Assembly (NCBI RefSeq): GCF_004341165.1
Contig: NZ_SLZR01000009.1
Span: 1 to 64,000 of the forward strand
DNA length: 64,000 nt
Source: Reinekea marinisedimentorum
Lineage (GTDB): Bacteria; Pseudomonadota; Gammaproteobacteria; Pseudomonadales; Natronospirillaceae
Direction of reading: 5' to 3'
Positions 1 to 9,026 of the stretch are shown piece after piece. Below the pieces are notes generated by a model. It was not told the origin of the DNA. It searched no databases and was given only the letters and a program-made list of their open reading frames with translations. Positions within the stretch are counted from its first letter, which is position 1. Every line of letters starts with the position of its first letter. A program made the position numbers and the translations under genes.

Positions 1-1
1 G

Positions 2-61
2 AAGGCAGCGCTCAACCGGTTCATGATTGAATTTGAAGAGCGCTTGGAAGATTATTTATAA
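2..61 (+). CDS. C-terminal end of an unidentified protein (5' truncated by the window)
   Basis: An open frame runs from the window edge to a TAA at 59-61 and encodes 19 residues ending in an acidic helix-like tail (FEERLEDYL). It points toward the convergent GT8-like gene and leaves 34 bases between the two stops. Too little is visible to name the protein. It is probably the last gene of the locus that continues to the left, but that is inference. Confidence 0.5.
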   Translation, partial: KAALNRFMIEFEERLEDYL

Positions 62-95
62 ACCTTGCAGTTACACAGAATTAATTACAGGGTCG

Positions 96-884
96 TTAAA
101 GCTTGTCTACGACTCGTGTTATAGACATATTGTTAACTAGAAAATCGTGAAGTTTTCTATTTTTTAGGATCCATGAATCAATTTTCATCTGCCTTAGTCT
201 GTCACCTCTTCTGTGAGGTCTCAGTCTTACATAGTGATAAAAGTTACTATGATAACGATGTCCAAATGCATTAAAAGCAGGAGTATGGTTATATTTATAC
301 CCGATGTCGAACACTTTTGCATTTCGAGCTTTTGCGAAATAATTAAATAGTGTTTGATCTGCAAAGACACGAAACTCAGAAAGTGAGCGATCTGTTGATA
401 TATCGAACCAATGCTTGGCTACTGACAAAGCCGATTCAAATATGCCTAAATGCTCTTTGCAAAACAGCATAGCCCCACTGTTAAAATATTCTGAGCTCCA
501 TTGAATATCTCCAAATTCTTTTTGTGACTTTTTTATATCATTCGAAATCCAGCCATTCTTCACTGCAGGTGCGACCTCCGGAGGGAGGCTGTCTATAACT
601 GTTGCGCCTAGGCTATCTGGTGGTACAAAATCGAATAGATTAGGAGCAGTAGGGCTTACCAGGATGTCACTATCTAGATACAGCATACGGTCGTACACTT
701 TTAGCTGACTACCTAACAGCAGCTTACTGAATCCCGGCCACATATCTTTTAAGTTGTGACCAGACAATACAAAAAAATCGGCCCCGCACTGTTCCGCGTA
801 ACGTCTCATTAGCGGGTGAGAGTAGTCGGCCCACTTTTGACCATTCTCTCCAACGGCAACGGTTACAATGATTCGTTTTTCCAT
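96..884 (-). CDS. GT8-like glycosyltransferase
   Basis: The 262-residue protein starts with a Rossmann-like beta strand (RIIVTVAVG) and carries a DSD triad at residues 71-73 inside YLDSDILVSP, the metal/nucleotide-sugar DxD motif of GT-A folds. The layout resembles family 8 galactosyl/glucosyltransferases, although it is short for that family. No signal peptide or membrane segment is seen, so it should act in the cytoplasm. It is the last gene of the minus-strand exopolysaccharide block, 85 bases after the flippase gene, and presumably adds a sugar to the repeat unit. The start at 884 follows a purine-rich AAGGATAGAG stretch. The family call is fairly safe; donor and acceptor are unknown. Confidence 0.7.
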   Translation of the reverse strand: MEKRIIVTVAVGENGQKWADYSHPLMRRYAEQCGADFFVLSGHNLKDMWPGFSKLLLGSQLKVYDRMLYLDSDILVSPTAPNLFDFVPPDSLGATVIDSLPPEVAPAVKNGWISNDIKKSQKEFGDIQWSSEYFNSGAMLFCKEHLGIFESALSVAKHWFDISTDRSLSEFRVFADQTLFNYFAKARNAKVFDIGYKYNHTPAFNAFGHRYHSNFYHYVRLRPHRRGDRLRQMKIDSWILKNRKLHDFLVNNMSITRVVDKL

Positions 885-969
885 TTCTCTATCCTTGTAA
901 AATTCTGTCTAGATATGATTTAAATAAAATTTTTGATTTCTACTGTCGGTACCAGCCAAAGTCGCGTTT

Positions 970-2454
970 TTATTTGAGTTTCATTCTTGACCTTATACTG
1001 CTTGATATAAACGCTAAAACTTGCTTCAGATTAATAAATCGCTTGAAAATTAGAAAGACGGACAAAGCTCCAAGTAACATAAATGTAGTATCTAGGATCA
1101 AATGTACAACTAGTGATTCTGTTAACGATGAAGCATATTGGTCTAAGTAAATGAATACTGCTGAGACAGGCAGTGCTGCGCTTATGTACCTAAGTTTTAT
1201 TTTGTTATCAAAGTATTTTTTAGACCAGAACTGACCTACAAAAATTGCAGCAACATTTGTAAGGAATATTGAATAAGAAGCTCCTACAAATCCATAAATA
1301 GGAACTAGCCAATACAGAAGCACTGATATTATCAGCGCTGAAAAATATCGTATGCCTGTTGTACAAATTGTTTTGCTAGTCACTAGAAAACTAAATAGAA
1401 AGAAGTTTAATAGTGAATTTAATACAACACCGTAGGTAAGCGGGACAATAGCTTTAGTGGATGTGAAATAGGCTGGGTCAGCCATTAATCTGATTGCGGG
1501 TTCATAAAATAAACTTAAGCCCATTGCTGCTAGTACGAAAACGAAGGAGATACGATTAAAAACTGTATTGAAGGTTTCTCCTCCCTTGTCATCGCTATTG
1601 AATATTTTAAACCTTTCCGTGTTCCACCATTGACCGAATGGGCCCCATATAAGTAGCGGAAGAATACCCGCAAATTTGCTAGCAAGTTCAAACAAGCCGA
1701 GATCTGTTAATGAAGAGAAATAGTTAATTGATATTCTTGATACCGAGCTTATATATAGCGCGCCTAGCCCTGCTAACCATAATGGCCAGCTGAATTTAAC
1801 CAAGCTTTTAAAAATTTGAAAGTCGAACTTAATGGAAGTTGAATAAAATATTATTACAGAGTAAATGAAAGCAAAGATGGCAGAAGATAGCACTGAAGAA
1901 ATAATTATGCCGTAAACGCCAATGCCTGCGAATACAATGAGGTATATGTTTAACGAAAGTTGAACTAGAAGCTTCATTATTGAGCTTGCCGCAAATAGTA
2001 TTGGCCACTCTTTTATTCGCAGGTATGTTGTTCCGTAGGCTTCAATTCCTACAGTAATTAATGAGATTAAATAGATTCCTATTAGGCTCGCATACTTTGT
2101 CGATCCGTAAAGGAGTGTCGAAATCTCTTGGTTAAAGGGCTTGACCGATAAATAGAAAACGAAACTTACTAAGATGCTACTTATTAGTGCTGTAGAAATG
2201 AGCGTTTGTCGATACTTTTTACTTTTGTTCTCAAAATAGAACTTAGGTAGAGCTTGTGAAAATCTCGCTCCAAAAAGTAGTTCTATTATTGTTAATGTTG
2301 TGACAAGCAGGCCAACTACTCCGTAGTCTGCAGGAGTTAGGTAGCTTGTATATATGGGGAGCATAATAAAGCCGGTTAGTTGCCTTATTATTGTGCCTCC
2401 AAAATAGATTGCGACTTGCTTTTTTGCTGGCAATGCGCGTGTAAAGATGTTCAT
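970..2454 (-). CDS. Wzx-type polysaccharide flippase (MOP superfamily)
   Basis: A 494-residue, very hydrophobic protein with about 12-14 predicted membrane spans and short loops. The N-terminus (KKQVAIYFGGTIIRQLTGFI, then PIYTSYLTPADYGVVGLL) is the typical opening of the polysaccharide_synt/Wzx family, which moves lipid-linked repeat units across the inner membrane. Length fits the family (about 420-500 residues). It lies between GT and sulfotransferase genes, the expected setting for a Wzx/Wzy-dependent exopolysaccharide. No Wzy polymerase was recognised in the window. The gene is AT-rich compared with the housekeeping genes further right, suggesting horizontal exchange of this block. Substrate cannot be deduced. 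Confidence 0.85.
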   Translation of the reverse strand: MNIFTRALPAKKQVAIYFGGTIIRQLTGFIMLPIYTSYLTPADYGVVGLLVTTLTIIELLFGARFSQALPKFYFENKSKKYRQTLISTALISSILVSFVFYLSVKPFNQEISTLLYGSTKYASLIGIYLISLITVGIEAYGTTYLRIKEWPILFAASSIMKLLVQLSLNIYLIVFAGIGVYGIIISSVLSSAIFAFIYSVIIFYSTSIKFDFQIFKSLVKFSWPLWLAGLGALYISSVSRISINYFSSLTDLGLFELASKFAGILPLLIWGPFGQWWNTERFKIFNSDDKGGETFNTVFNRISFVFVLAAMGLSLFYEPAIRLMADPAYFTSTKAIVPLTYGVVLNSLLNFFLFSFLVTSKTICTTGIRYFSALIISVLLYWLVPIYGFVGASYSIFLTNVAAIFVGQFWSKKYFDNKIKLRYISAALPVSAVFIYLDQYASSLTESLVVHLILDTTFMLLGALSVFLIFKRFINLKQVLAFISSSIRSRMKLK

Positions 2455-2902
2455 TCTTGGCTCACCTTATCGGTTTCAAACTAATTCATAAACTAGGGTT
2501 TTATATCTTTTAGGAATTGCTTAACTGATTAACAATGTTTTGAGATAAATTAAGGCCAGTGAACATGGTTTTTCTGCCGGCTTTGTTGCGAATCAAGCTA
2601 AATCTATAGGGTCTCCCCGGTATTCTGATTACTTACAGTAGAGATAGGCCGAAAAAATCATAAATAAACGACCCAGATTTCTATACTTAATACAGTCAAT
2701 CTATGTGGGTTATTTTTCTATACTACTCTCGAGGAAGTTTTAGGGGAAGTTCCACCGTAGGAGTTCACATGAAGGCTAAGCGATATTTCGGCCAAAAAGA
2801 GCCCGCTACTTTTACACTCCACTGAATGGTCATCGACCTGATATTTACTTCGTATTGTCTAGCTCTAAAGCTAAGGTATGGAGTGAAAGTCTACGTGAAT
2901 AT
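2455..2902. other. Non-coding gap with possible IS5-type end and a decayed reading frame
   Basis: No intact gene is visible in these 448 bases. Two remnants may be present. At 2579 GGCTTTGTTGCGAATCAAGC resembles the terminal inverted repeat of IS903/IS5-group elements, but no second end or transposase is found. At 2770-2909 a frame starting MKAKRYFGQKEPATF can be continued only by changing frame once near 2822 (then NGHRPDIYFVLSSSKAKVW), as if a gene fragment had suffered an indel. Both readings are tentative. The gap separates the flippase from the next glycosyltransferase gene on the same strand. Confidence 0.35.
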
Positions 2903-4036
2903 TCAATGTATTTGCCTCTTCAATTGCGCTACAAGCTCTTTGTGGGATAGTAAAATGTTGTGTTGATTAATAACGTATGTTTTGCAGCGCTCTTTTATTT
3001 TGTGGTCAGTTGAGTTTGTTAACAGGCCTATGATTTGTATTGCAGCACTAGAAATATCTCCTTCTGAATATATGAAGCCGTTTTCTTTATTTGTAATGAT
3101 TCCACTAACCGATGGGTTGTCTGAGCATAAAATAGGAACCCCTGAATATAGGTTTTCTAGCATCGACAGCGAGAATCCAACTTCACCCTTAGAGGGGTGG
3201 AACGAAATGAAACAGTGGCTATAAAAACTAGATGGGCTGCTTACATTGCCAGTAAAAGTCACGTATTCACTTAAACCAAGGTCATTCGCTAATCGCTCTA
3301 AATCTTGTCGTGCAGGGCCGTCTCCTACGATCAAGTAGTGCCAGTTTCTGCCATGGTACTTGTGGATAACCTCTGCAAATGTTTTTAAAGCGAAGTCTAT
3401 ATTCTTAAAAGGGTTCAAGCGACCTGTTGAAACTATGATTTTTCGATCTCTTGGTATGGAGAATTCTTCGTAGGGGTCTGTGTATTTTATGTCTCGTAAA
3501 TAAATACCGTTGTTAACAGCAATGCATTTTTGTTTTGGTATGCAAGTGACATTTATAAGGCGGTTTCTTATAAATTCTGTTGCACCTATGGCAACATCAG
3601 TATTTATAAGAGGTATTCTACTAAAGACGACTTTTAATATTTTCTTAAAGCCTTCCGGCCTAGTTCGTAAGCCAGGTGTATGATCATGTGTGAATATGCG
3701 TTTTACTCCGGCTAGTCGATATAGGGCATAGCGAAAAGCTCGGGTTGGCTTGTCGGTATAGTAGATATACGTAATGTTGTTCTGTTTTATAAACTCTAAC
3801 TGGCTTGGAATATTATCAGTAGAAAAGTCATTAAAATTATTCTCTACCACTTCAATGGGTGCACTAGCTATTGCTTTTGGAACCTCTGAAATACTCGGAT
3901 AGGCCAGGAGTATACGGTGGGTGTCACAAAAAGCATGTGCTATGGCAGCCCAATAGCTTTCCATCAGCCACCAGGCATACCCGACGTTAGAGTCCCAGTT
4001 GGCAACCAGAAGAATGGCTGGCTTGGCCTTATTCAT
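2903..4036 (-). CDS. GT4 family glycosyltransferase
   Basis: The 377-residue protein has the two-domain GT-B layout: an N-terminal half with a HDHTPG stretch, and a C-terminal donor-binding half beginning IIVSTGRLNPFKNIDFAL, followed by WHYLIVGDGPARQDLERLA and VGFSLSMLENLYSGVPILCSD. The last segment corresponds to the EX7E region of family 4, though the first Glu is replaced by Val here. It is cytoplasmic or membrane-peripheral and should transfer a nucleotide-activated sugar to the lipid-linked glycan. Its start overlaps by 8 bases the end of the upstream sulfotransferase gene, so the two are translationally coupled. Sugar specificity is unknown. Confidence 0.85.
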   Translation of the reverse strand: MNKAKPAILLVANWDSNVGYAWWLMESYWAAIAHAFCDTHRILLAYPSISEVPKAIASAPIEVVENNFNDFSTDNIPSQLEFIKQNNITYIYYTDKPTRAFRYALYRLAGVKRIFTHDHTPGLRTRPEGFKKILKVVFSRIPLINTDVAIGATEFIRNRLINVTCIPKQKCIAVNNGIYLRDIKYTDPYEEFSIPRDRKIIVSTGRLNPFKNIDFALKTFAEVIHKYHGRNWHYLIVGDGPARQDLERLANDLGLSEYVTFTGNVSSPSSFYSHCFISFHPSKGEVGFSLSMLENLYSGVPILCSDNPSVSGIITNKENGFIYSEGDISSAAIQIIGLLTNSTDHKIKERCKTYVINQHNILLSHKELVAQLKRQIH

Positions 4037-4802
4037 TAATTAACCTTCCATTTTCTACTTTCTTTCTAGTTACACAGTCAAAACTGTAGCCCAACAGTTC
4101 AATGTCTTTTGCGTACAGCTTCGCTACCTTTTCTTTTGCCCTGTCGCTATAAATTTCTTGATAAGTCTGGCTGCTTCTCTGTGTTGGGTTCTTGTGGCCT
4201 AGTGGTGAGCTACCTGGCACTTTACTGCTGAATTTTAGGTAATCCTGCTGAATGTTTTCAAAATAGCCAATATCATCAATTAGAAGGCGGTCTTTATGGT
4301 CTAAAAGAAATTCATATTGGGGTTTAAAGTGTATGTGTGTTTTCAGGGTTTCTTCATTAAGCCAATTGTATACAAAGTCGTCAAAGTTTCTTACATTTGC
4401 GAAGTTTTTATCTGCCCATTTTCGGTCAGACTCATCCCAGCCTCCAGTTTTTAGATAAGTGTATGCAGAAAACAACCGGCTCCAAGGGTTACGTACAAAG
4501 GCAAACTTGTAATAGTTGTTGAAGTCTGCCTTGCCGAATATAACTCGGTACTGAACACCCGTATAATGGTACGGCAACATACCATATAGAGAGGTAGCTA
4601 CAGAAGTTCCCGCGGTCTTTGTTATGTGTATAAATATTGTTTTCGTTTTTTTAAAGCCAGTGAGCGAGAATGTTCCTTTTTCATGGATGTTAACTTGGTT
4701 AAGCAGCTGGCTTATTTCCTCCTGGTGACGAAATTTATAGAATTGATACCTGTACTCATACGGGACGAATTTATTATAAAGATTTCGAATGTGGCTTTGC
4801 AC
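4029..4802 (-). CDS. Carbohydrate sulfotransferase (Sulfotransfer_2-like)
   Basis: This 257-residue protein has the two PAPS-binding motifs: a 5'-phosphosulfate loop IFIHITKTAGTS at about residues 56-67 and a 3'-phosphate motif FAFVRNPWSRLFSAY at about 100-114. The combination HxxKTAGTS plus RNPWxR is typical of the Golgi-type HNK-1/chondroitin (Sulfotransfer_2) branch also found in marine bacteria. It should move sulfate from PAPS to a hydroxyl of a sugar in the cytoplasm. It is packed between two GT4 genes (8-base overlap downstream, 17-base gap upstream), so a role in sulfating the exopolysaccharide repeat unit is likely. Acceptor sugar and position are unknown. Confidence 0.85.
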   Translation of the reverse strand: MQSHIRNLYNKFVPYEYRYQFYKFRHQEEISQLLNQVNIHEKGTFSLTGFKKTKTIFIHITKTAGTSVATSLYGMLPYHYTGVQYRVIFGKADFNNYYKFAFVRNPWSRLFSAYTYLKTGGWDESDRKWADKNFANVRNFDDFVYNWLNEETLKTHIHFKPQYEFLLDHKDRLLIDDIGYFENIQQDYLKFSSKVPGSSPLGHKNPTQRSSQTYQEIYSDRAKEKVAKLYAKDIELLGYSFDCVTRKKVENGRLINE

Positions 4803-4819
4803 TTTTTGCCCCTCAATAC

Positions 4820-6055
4820 TTATTGGTAATAGGCCTGCATAAGCCGCTGGCCAATAACATTAATATCGTACCTTTCCCGGAGGGTTATTACGGCACTATC
4901 TTTAACTGTAGGCCAGCTTTCCTTGTTCAATATTAACTCTTCCAGTTGTGCGGCAATTTTCTCACTAGATCTGTCAGGAACTAAAAAACCCGTATGACCG
5001 TTGTTTATGCATTCCGGTATGCCTCCGGTAAAGGTAGAAACTATCACCGATCTCATTGCCTGAGCCTCTTGCAGTGCAACGCCCTGAGTTTCTTCATGGA
5101 AGCCGTCATGTGACTTTAGGGACGGAAATATGAAAATATCGGCTCTTCGGTATTCCGCCAGGAGGTCTGCGCTAGATAGACCGGTTTTAATCTGAATGCC
5201 AGTACAGCCTTTATCTGCAATGTACTGCTTTAATTCTTGCTTTAATGGGCCGTTGCCAACAATTGTGTAGCGTATGTCGTAGCCCATTTCAATGAGTTTG
5301 ATTACCGCATCAATTGCGAATATGTGGCCCTTGTCAGGGTGGAGTCTGCCCACTGACAGTACCTCTAGTGAACTATTATTCTTTATGTTAGATACACTGT
5401 CTGGGTTGTACATATCCAGATCTATTCCCTGCGGAATAACGGTTAAGTTGGCATTTTCTCCACCGATTGATCTGTATTGGTTTGCTGCAAATTCTGTGTT
5501 TACAAACACATGTTTTGCCAACGCAGCTATTGTTTTTCGCTTCGGCTCAGGCAAGTTGGTGAGCCCAACGGGTTGCAAACCATGAAAGGTTGTCACGAAA
5601 TTATAGTTGCACGCAGTAACAATGGGCCTGAAGTACACCGATGGGAGTTCCGAATGGCTATGTACAACATCGTAGCCTTTGTACAAAAATTCGGCATAGA
5701 CCACAAGGTTAAAGTAATCTCGAAGGCTATACTTATCATTACTTGCCTTAAGCAGGCGCCAAGATGCTTTGGCTACATTCTTGATGCTTGTCCAGGTATT
5801 CCTTGGCTTCATCGGATTAAAAACCTTGAGCGCATGTTTTATCGCATCTTTGCCATATGGCTTTATAAAATGGCTATTATCCAATAGATTAAGGTCTGAT
5901 ATTTTAGAAAGGTATGGCTCGTTACGCTTGTCATTGATTGCCAAAATATCAACATGGTGGTTGTTTTTCATGAGAAAATGTATCTGATCAACAAGCCATG
6001 GTTGTATTAACGTAGGGAATGAAGACGTTAGAATGAGTGCTTTTTTATGCTTCAC
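4820..6055 (-). CDS. GT4 family glycosyltransferase
   Basis: The 411-residue protein is a complete GT-B enzyme. The N-terminal half opens HKKALILTSSFPTLIQPWL and contains VVHSHSELPSVYF. The donor half contains VLSVGRLHPDKGHIFAIDA, YTIVGNGPLKQEL and an EX7E motif (ETQGVALQE) followed by AMRSVIVSTFTGGIPE. This is the colanic-acid/WcaL-like subgroup of family 4, in which HEETQGVALQEAQA is common. It should act at the cytoplasmic face of the inner membrane. It lies 38 bases downstream of one sulfotransferase gene and 17 upstream of another in a same-strand run. Specificity is not predictable. Confidence 0.85.
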   Translation of the reverse strand: MKHKKALILTSSFPTLIQPWLVDQIHFLMKNNHHVDILAINDKRNEPYLSKISDLNLLDNSHFIKPYGKDAIKHALKVFNPMKPRNTWTSIKNVAKASWRLLKASNDKYSLRDYFNLVVYAEFLYKGYDVVHSHSELPSVYFRPIVTACNYNFVTTFHGLQPVGLTNLPEPKRKTIAALAKHVFVNTEFAANQYRSIGGENANLTVIPQGIDLDMYNPDSVSNIKNNSSLEVLSVGRLHPDKGHIFAIDAVIKLIEMGYDIRYTIVGNGPLKQELKQYIADKGCTGIQIKTGLSSADLLAEYRRADIFIFPSLKSHDGFHEETQGVALQEAQAMRSVIVSTFTGGIPECINNGHTGFLVPDRSSEKIAAQLEELILNKESWPTVKDSAVITLRERYDINVIGQRLMQAYYQ

Positions 6056-6093
6056 AGTGGCGCCACTACCTCTTAGATCAATAACGGTTAAGT

Positions 6094-7023
6094 TTAGTTA
6101 ACTTCTGGAGTGGGTGATGTATAGCCAAACAGGTCAATAATCAGCTGCTCTTTACATTGTACAAGGTTGATTGTTTCCTGATCATAATAGAAGTCAGCAG
6201 TTTTTCGCTTCGAGCTATTGGTTCTTTGCTGGAATTTATTTTCTATCGTTTTAAAGTAATACTCCATCGGCTGGTAATTCGAAAGCTCCAGTGCTCTTGC
6301 TAAGTCACTTTCTAAATGCTCATTCCTGACTATAAAGTCAGTGTTTTTGTTCTTGTTCCAGAAATCCCGGATTGTCTTATACTGATCGAATAACTTTTTA
6401 TCGTAAACATTTGTTGTATGGTGAGTGAGTAGTTTTAACATCCTATAAGTCATAAGGCCGTGACTGGTTGATATCGGGCTAAACCCATAACCCTCACCAA
6501 TATCAAACTTATACTCTTCACTCAGCAACCTTTTTAACCACTTTCGGAATAGGTCAGCGTCGTTAGAATCTTTGTATAGGGCTTTCCATGAATTGGTGTC
6601 TTTCTTGATGTTGTGTGTCAATTGGGTGCGGGCTTCGTATATAGAAAGTCTCTTTTTACCCATTTCATTTGGAAGCTGAGTCTTATAGAAATATAGACTC
6701 TGCTTTTGAGTGGTATTTAAATAAACGGCCCCTTTGCCTTGGCAACCGTAAGCCCATAGCGATACATACCAATCCCATGGATTGCGTATTGAAGCTATTT
6801 TATATAGGTGGTCTTCTTCGCTGGTCAGTCTATTGTGCTTACCAATTATTTCGCCATCTAATAGCTCGCTTAAAATTGCGGTTATGTGCGTGCCGCCAGT
6901 TTTATGCAGCTCCGTGAAAACTAGTTTTTCAGTTCTAAACATAATTAGATGGTCTCTATTAAAGCGGGCTTCAATCTTTCTTTTCTTTGAAGTAATTAAA
7001 ATGTCTAAGCATCGGTTCAGCAA
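6094..7023 (-). CDS. Sulfotransferase-like protein
   Basis: The protein has a PAPS loop VFTELHKTGGTHI at about residues 35-47 and a 3'-phosphate motif IASIRNPWDWYVSLWAYG at about 77-94, so it belongs to the sulfotransferase superfamily but differs from its two neighbours. As listed (309 residues, start 7023) it overlaps the upstream gene by 53 bases. An internal ATG at 6942 (residue 28, MFRTEKLVF), preceded by AGAGA, would remove the overlap, begin just before the PAPS loop and give 282 residues; I consider that start more likely. It probably sulfates the same glycan as the neighbouring enzymes. Confidence 0.75.
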   Translation of the reverse strand: MLNRCLDILITSKKRKIEARFNRDHLIMFRTEKLVFTELHKTGGTHITAILSELLDGEIIGKHNRLTSEEDHLYKIASIRNPWDWYVSLWAYGCQGKGAVYLNTTQKQSLYFYKTQLPNEMGKKRLSIYEARTQLTHNIKKDTNSWKALYKDSNDADLFRKWLKRLLSEEYKFDIGEGYGFSPISTSHGLMTYRMLKLLTHHTTNVYDKKLFDQYKTIRDFWNKNKNTDFIVRNEHLESDLARALELSNYQPMEYYFKTIENKFQQRTNSSKRKTADFYYDQETINLVQCKEQLIIDLFGYTSPTPEVN

Positions 7024-7810
7024 TGTTATTAATTTTTTCTATATCTTCGTTTGTTAGATTGCTGATGCTATCTGCATTCATGTTCTTGATGGTTTCGTCT
7101 TTCTCATGAATTTGAAATTTCTGATTTAGAAAATCTAGATTGTCACTCGGCAAATCTAAAAAATTAAGCAATTTGCGAATGGTGTCATCTGTATTTTCAG
7201 TGAACTCTTCATAGCTTATGCCCAAGTAGCGATTAAGTTGTGCTGATTCCTCAACCAGAAGCTCGCTACTGCGTTGCCATTGGTAGGCGGCTTCTTCTAT
7301 TGTCCAACCTTCCCTGCGGTGATGAGGCTCAGCTTTGCGTTTGATTCCCTGAGCTACCGCGTAACCATTGCGTGTTATACCAATGAAGTAAGAGTTCTTG
7401 AAATTCTTTTCTAGCCATTTTATTTTGGCGCTGTTCGGCGGGGATTTTTCTAGAAAATACTCTCGACGCTTGTCTAAGCGCATTGCCCACTGCTTTTTCA
7501 ATCGATTAACATCTGGGCCGATAGAGCTCTCATCCATCCGGAACAAGTCTTCACGGTTAACCCACATTCTGGGTAGTCCAATTTCGTAGTCTTTAACAAA
7601 TTGATCTTGAATGAAGTGGCCTTCTGTTGGGATTGCTGATATATCTGGATGTCTACCAAGTACTTCTGCTAATAGGGTTGTCCCAGAGTTGTAGCATCCG
7701 ACTACAAAAATCCACTTTTTATTATCAGGTACTCGAGTAAGCTGAGTTTTTAGCTCTCTATTAAAATCACTGAGTGACTCTTTGACATGTTTTATTAGGT
7801 AGTTTGTCAT
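6971..7810 (-). CDS. Sulfotransferase family protein
   Basis: The 279-residue protein has WIFVVGCYNSGTTLLAEVLG at residues 33-52, a PAPS 5'-loop of the Sulfotransfer_1/3 type (GxxxSGTTLL), and a second motif YFIGITRNGYAVAQGIKRK around 140-158 matching the 3'-phosphate site. It is a third, unrelated-looking branch of the superfamily in this locus. The start codon overlaps the stop of the upstream GT4 gene (ATGA at 7807-7810), so translation is coupled. A cytoplasmic PAPS-dependent sulfation of a sugar intermediate is the best guess. Proteins of this type can also act on lipids or peptides, so the acceptor is open. Confidence 0.8.
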   Translation of the reverse strand: MTNYLIKHVKESLSDFNRELKTQLTRVPDNKKWIFVVGCYNSGTTLLAEVLGRHPDISAIPTEGHFIQDQFVKDYEIGLPRMWVNREDLFRMDESSIGPDVNRLKKQWAMRLDKRREYFLEKSPPNSAKIKWLEKNFKNSYFIGITRNGYAVAQGIKRKAEPHHRREGWTIEEAAYQWQRSSELLVEESAQLNRYLGISYEEFTENTDDTIRKLLNFLDLPSDNLDFLNQKFQIHEKDETIKNMNADSISNLTNEDIEKINNIAEPMLRHFNYFKEKKD

Positions 7811-8937
7811 TCACTGTTTCCTGTTAGGTGCGCAGTACTACTTTGTGAATTTAATATTTGTAGGTATGTTCGTTCGTATTTTATAGCCTGCTCTTTAGCA
7901 TCAAATACTTTGAAACGTCTTTCTGGTGGCTGCCGGTTTAGTGTCTCAGCTAGGCCCTCAATTGAACAAAATTCTTCTGCCACAAATAGTTCGGTAAGGT
8001 TGCTCAACGTGTCCCTTAGAATAAGGCGTTTTTTTAAGGCTTGAGTTTCTAGTGCAATCATTGGTAGCCCCTCGTGATCGCTGCACATGACAATAGCATC
8101 CAGGCTGTTTATGCAACTTGGTATGTCACTGCGGTGACCATGAAATGTTGTAATGTCCAATATGTTGAGCTGCGCAGCCTGTGACTCTAGAGTGCCTTTC
8201 AGTGGGCCATCGCCGATAATATGGAATCGAAAATCTTGATTGCCCTGTTGCTTTAAAATAGAGGCGGTTGATAAAAACATATCAACACGTTTTACTGGAA
8301 CTAGCCGACCTATTATACCTATGTGCTTTTTGGCTGGCTCATTGAATTTAAATTCGGCAATTGCTTTCGCGTTTTCTGTCAGCTCTTCGGTATCAACGCC
8401 ATTGTATATAACGTGAATTCTGTCAGGTTTATAGATTTTTTTCAGTTTGCTTTTTAACTCGTCAGAAACTGCGATGACGGCATGCTGTAAATGGTTGCCA
8501 ACCCACTGGTCTACTTTTGCCTGCAGGTTGCTTTTCCAATTTGGGGTTATCTCCGATGCGCCATGAACCGTTCTGACACTCTTGGCTCTTACTGTAAATG
8601 TATTTGCAATTGCACCCAAGATATTCTCTTTTTGCCGGTGTGTGTGAACGATATTTGGTTGCTCTTCTTTAAGAGTATGCCGAAGTATATTAAATATCTG
8701 CCAGCTGGTATGGGTTTGCTCGTCGATAACGGTAACAGGGATGTCGCAGGCCCTTAGGCGCTCTGCCAACACACCTTCATTCATTAGAATAGCGCTGATG
8801 TTACATTGACGCTTCAGATACTTCAGCAATGCATAAGCTTGAGCCTCTGCGCCAGCCCAAAGGTCACCAGATATGATGTGAACTACCTTCAATTGGCTGG
8901 TTTCCCGTTGGTTATCTGTCATGCAAACAACATCCAT
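7807..8937 (-). CDS. GT4 family glycosyltransferase
   Basis: A 376-residue GT-B enzyme. The N-terminus LKVVHIISGDLWAGAEAQAYALL is the family-4 glycine-rich opening, and the donor domain shows HIGIIGRLVPVKRVDMFL, FHIIGDGPLKGTLE and the EX7E motif EGLPMIALE. It is the first gene of the minus-strand block and diverges from the GT2 gene at 9027, with 89 bases between them that must hold both promoters. A second ATG at 8922 (residue 6) could be the true start; neither has a strong ribosome-binding site. Its stop overlaps the next gene by 4 bases. Role: addition of a sugar to the lipid-linked repeat unit. Confidence 0.85.
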   Translation of the reverse strand: MDVVCMTDNQRETSQLKVVHIISGDLWAGAEAQAYALLKYLKRQCNISAILMNEGVLAERLRACDIPVTVIDEQTHTSWQIFNILRHTLKEEQPNIVHTHRQKENILGAIANTFTVRAKSVRTVHGASEITPNWKSNLQAKVDQWVGNHLQHAVIAVSDELKSKLKKIYKPDRIHVIYNGVDTEELTENAKAIAEFKFNEPAKKHIGIIGRLVPVKRVDMFLSTASILKQQGNQDFRFHIIGDGPLKGTLESQAAQLNILDITTFHGHRSDIPSCINSLDAIVMCSDHEGLPMIALETQALKKRLILRDTLSNLTELFVAEEFCSIEGLAETLNRQPPERRFKVFDAKEQAIKYERTYLQILNSQSSTAHLTGNSE

Positions 8938-9026
8938 GTTTCGCTATAATGTCTGGTATTATGCCTTATATGTATGTCAGATTAATAGACGCGGCATTTC
9001 TGCTGGTCTTCAAATGGAGTTGAACT
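8938..9026. promoter_or_regulatory. Divergent promoter region between the two exopolysaccharide blocks
   Basis: The 89 bases separate the minus-strand GT/sulfotransferase block from the plus-strand GT2-DegT-deacetylase block. A perfect TATAAT lies at 8944-8949 and a TATTAT at about 8957, both on the plus strand in an AT-rich context. No convincing -35 box is visible for either direction. The assignment rests mainly on geometry. Confidence 0.4.
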
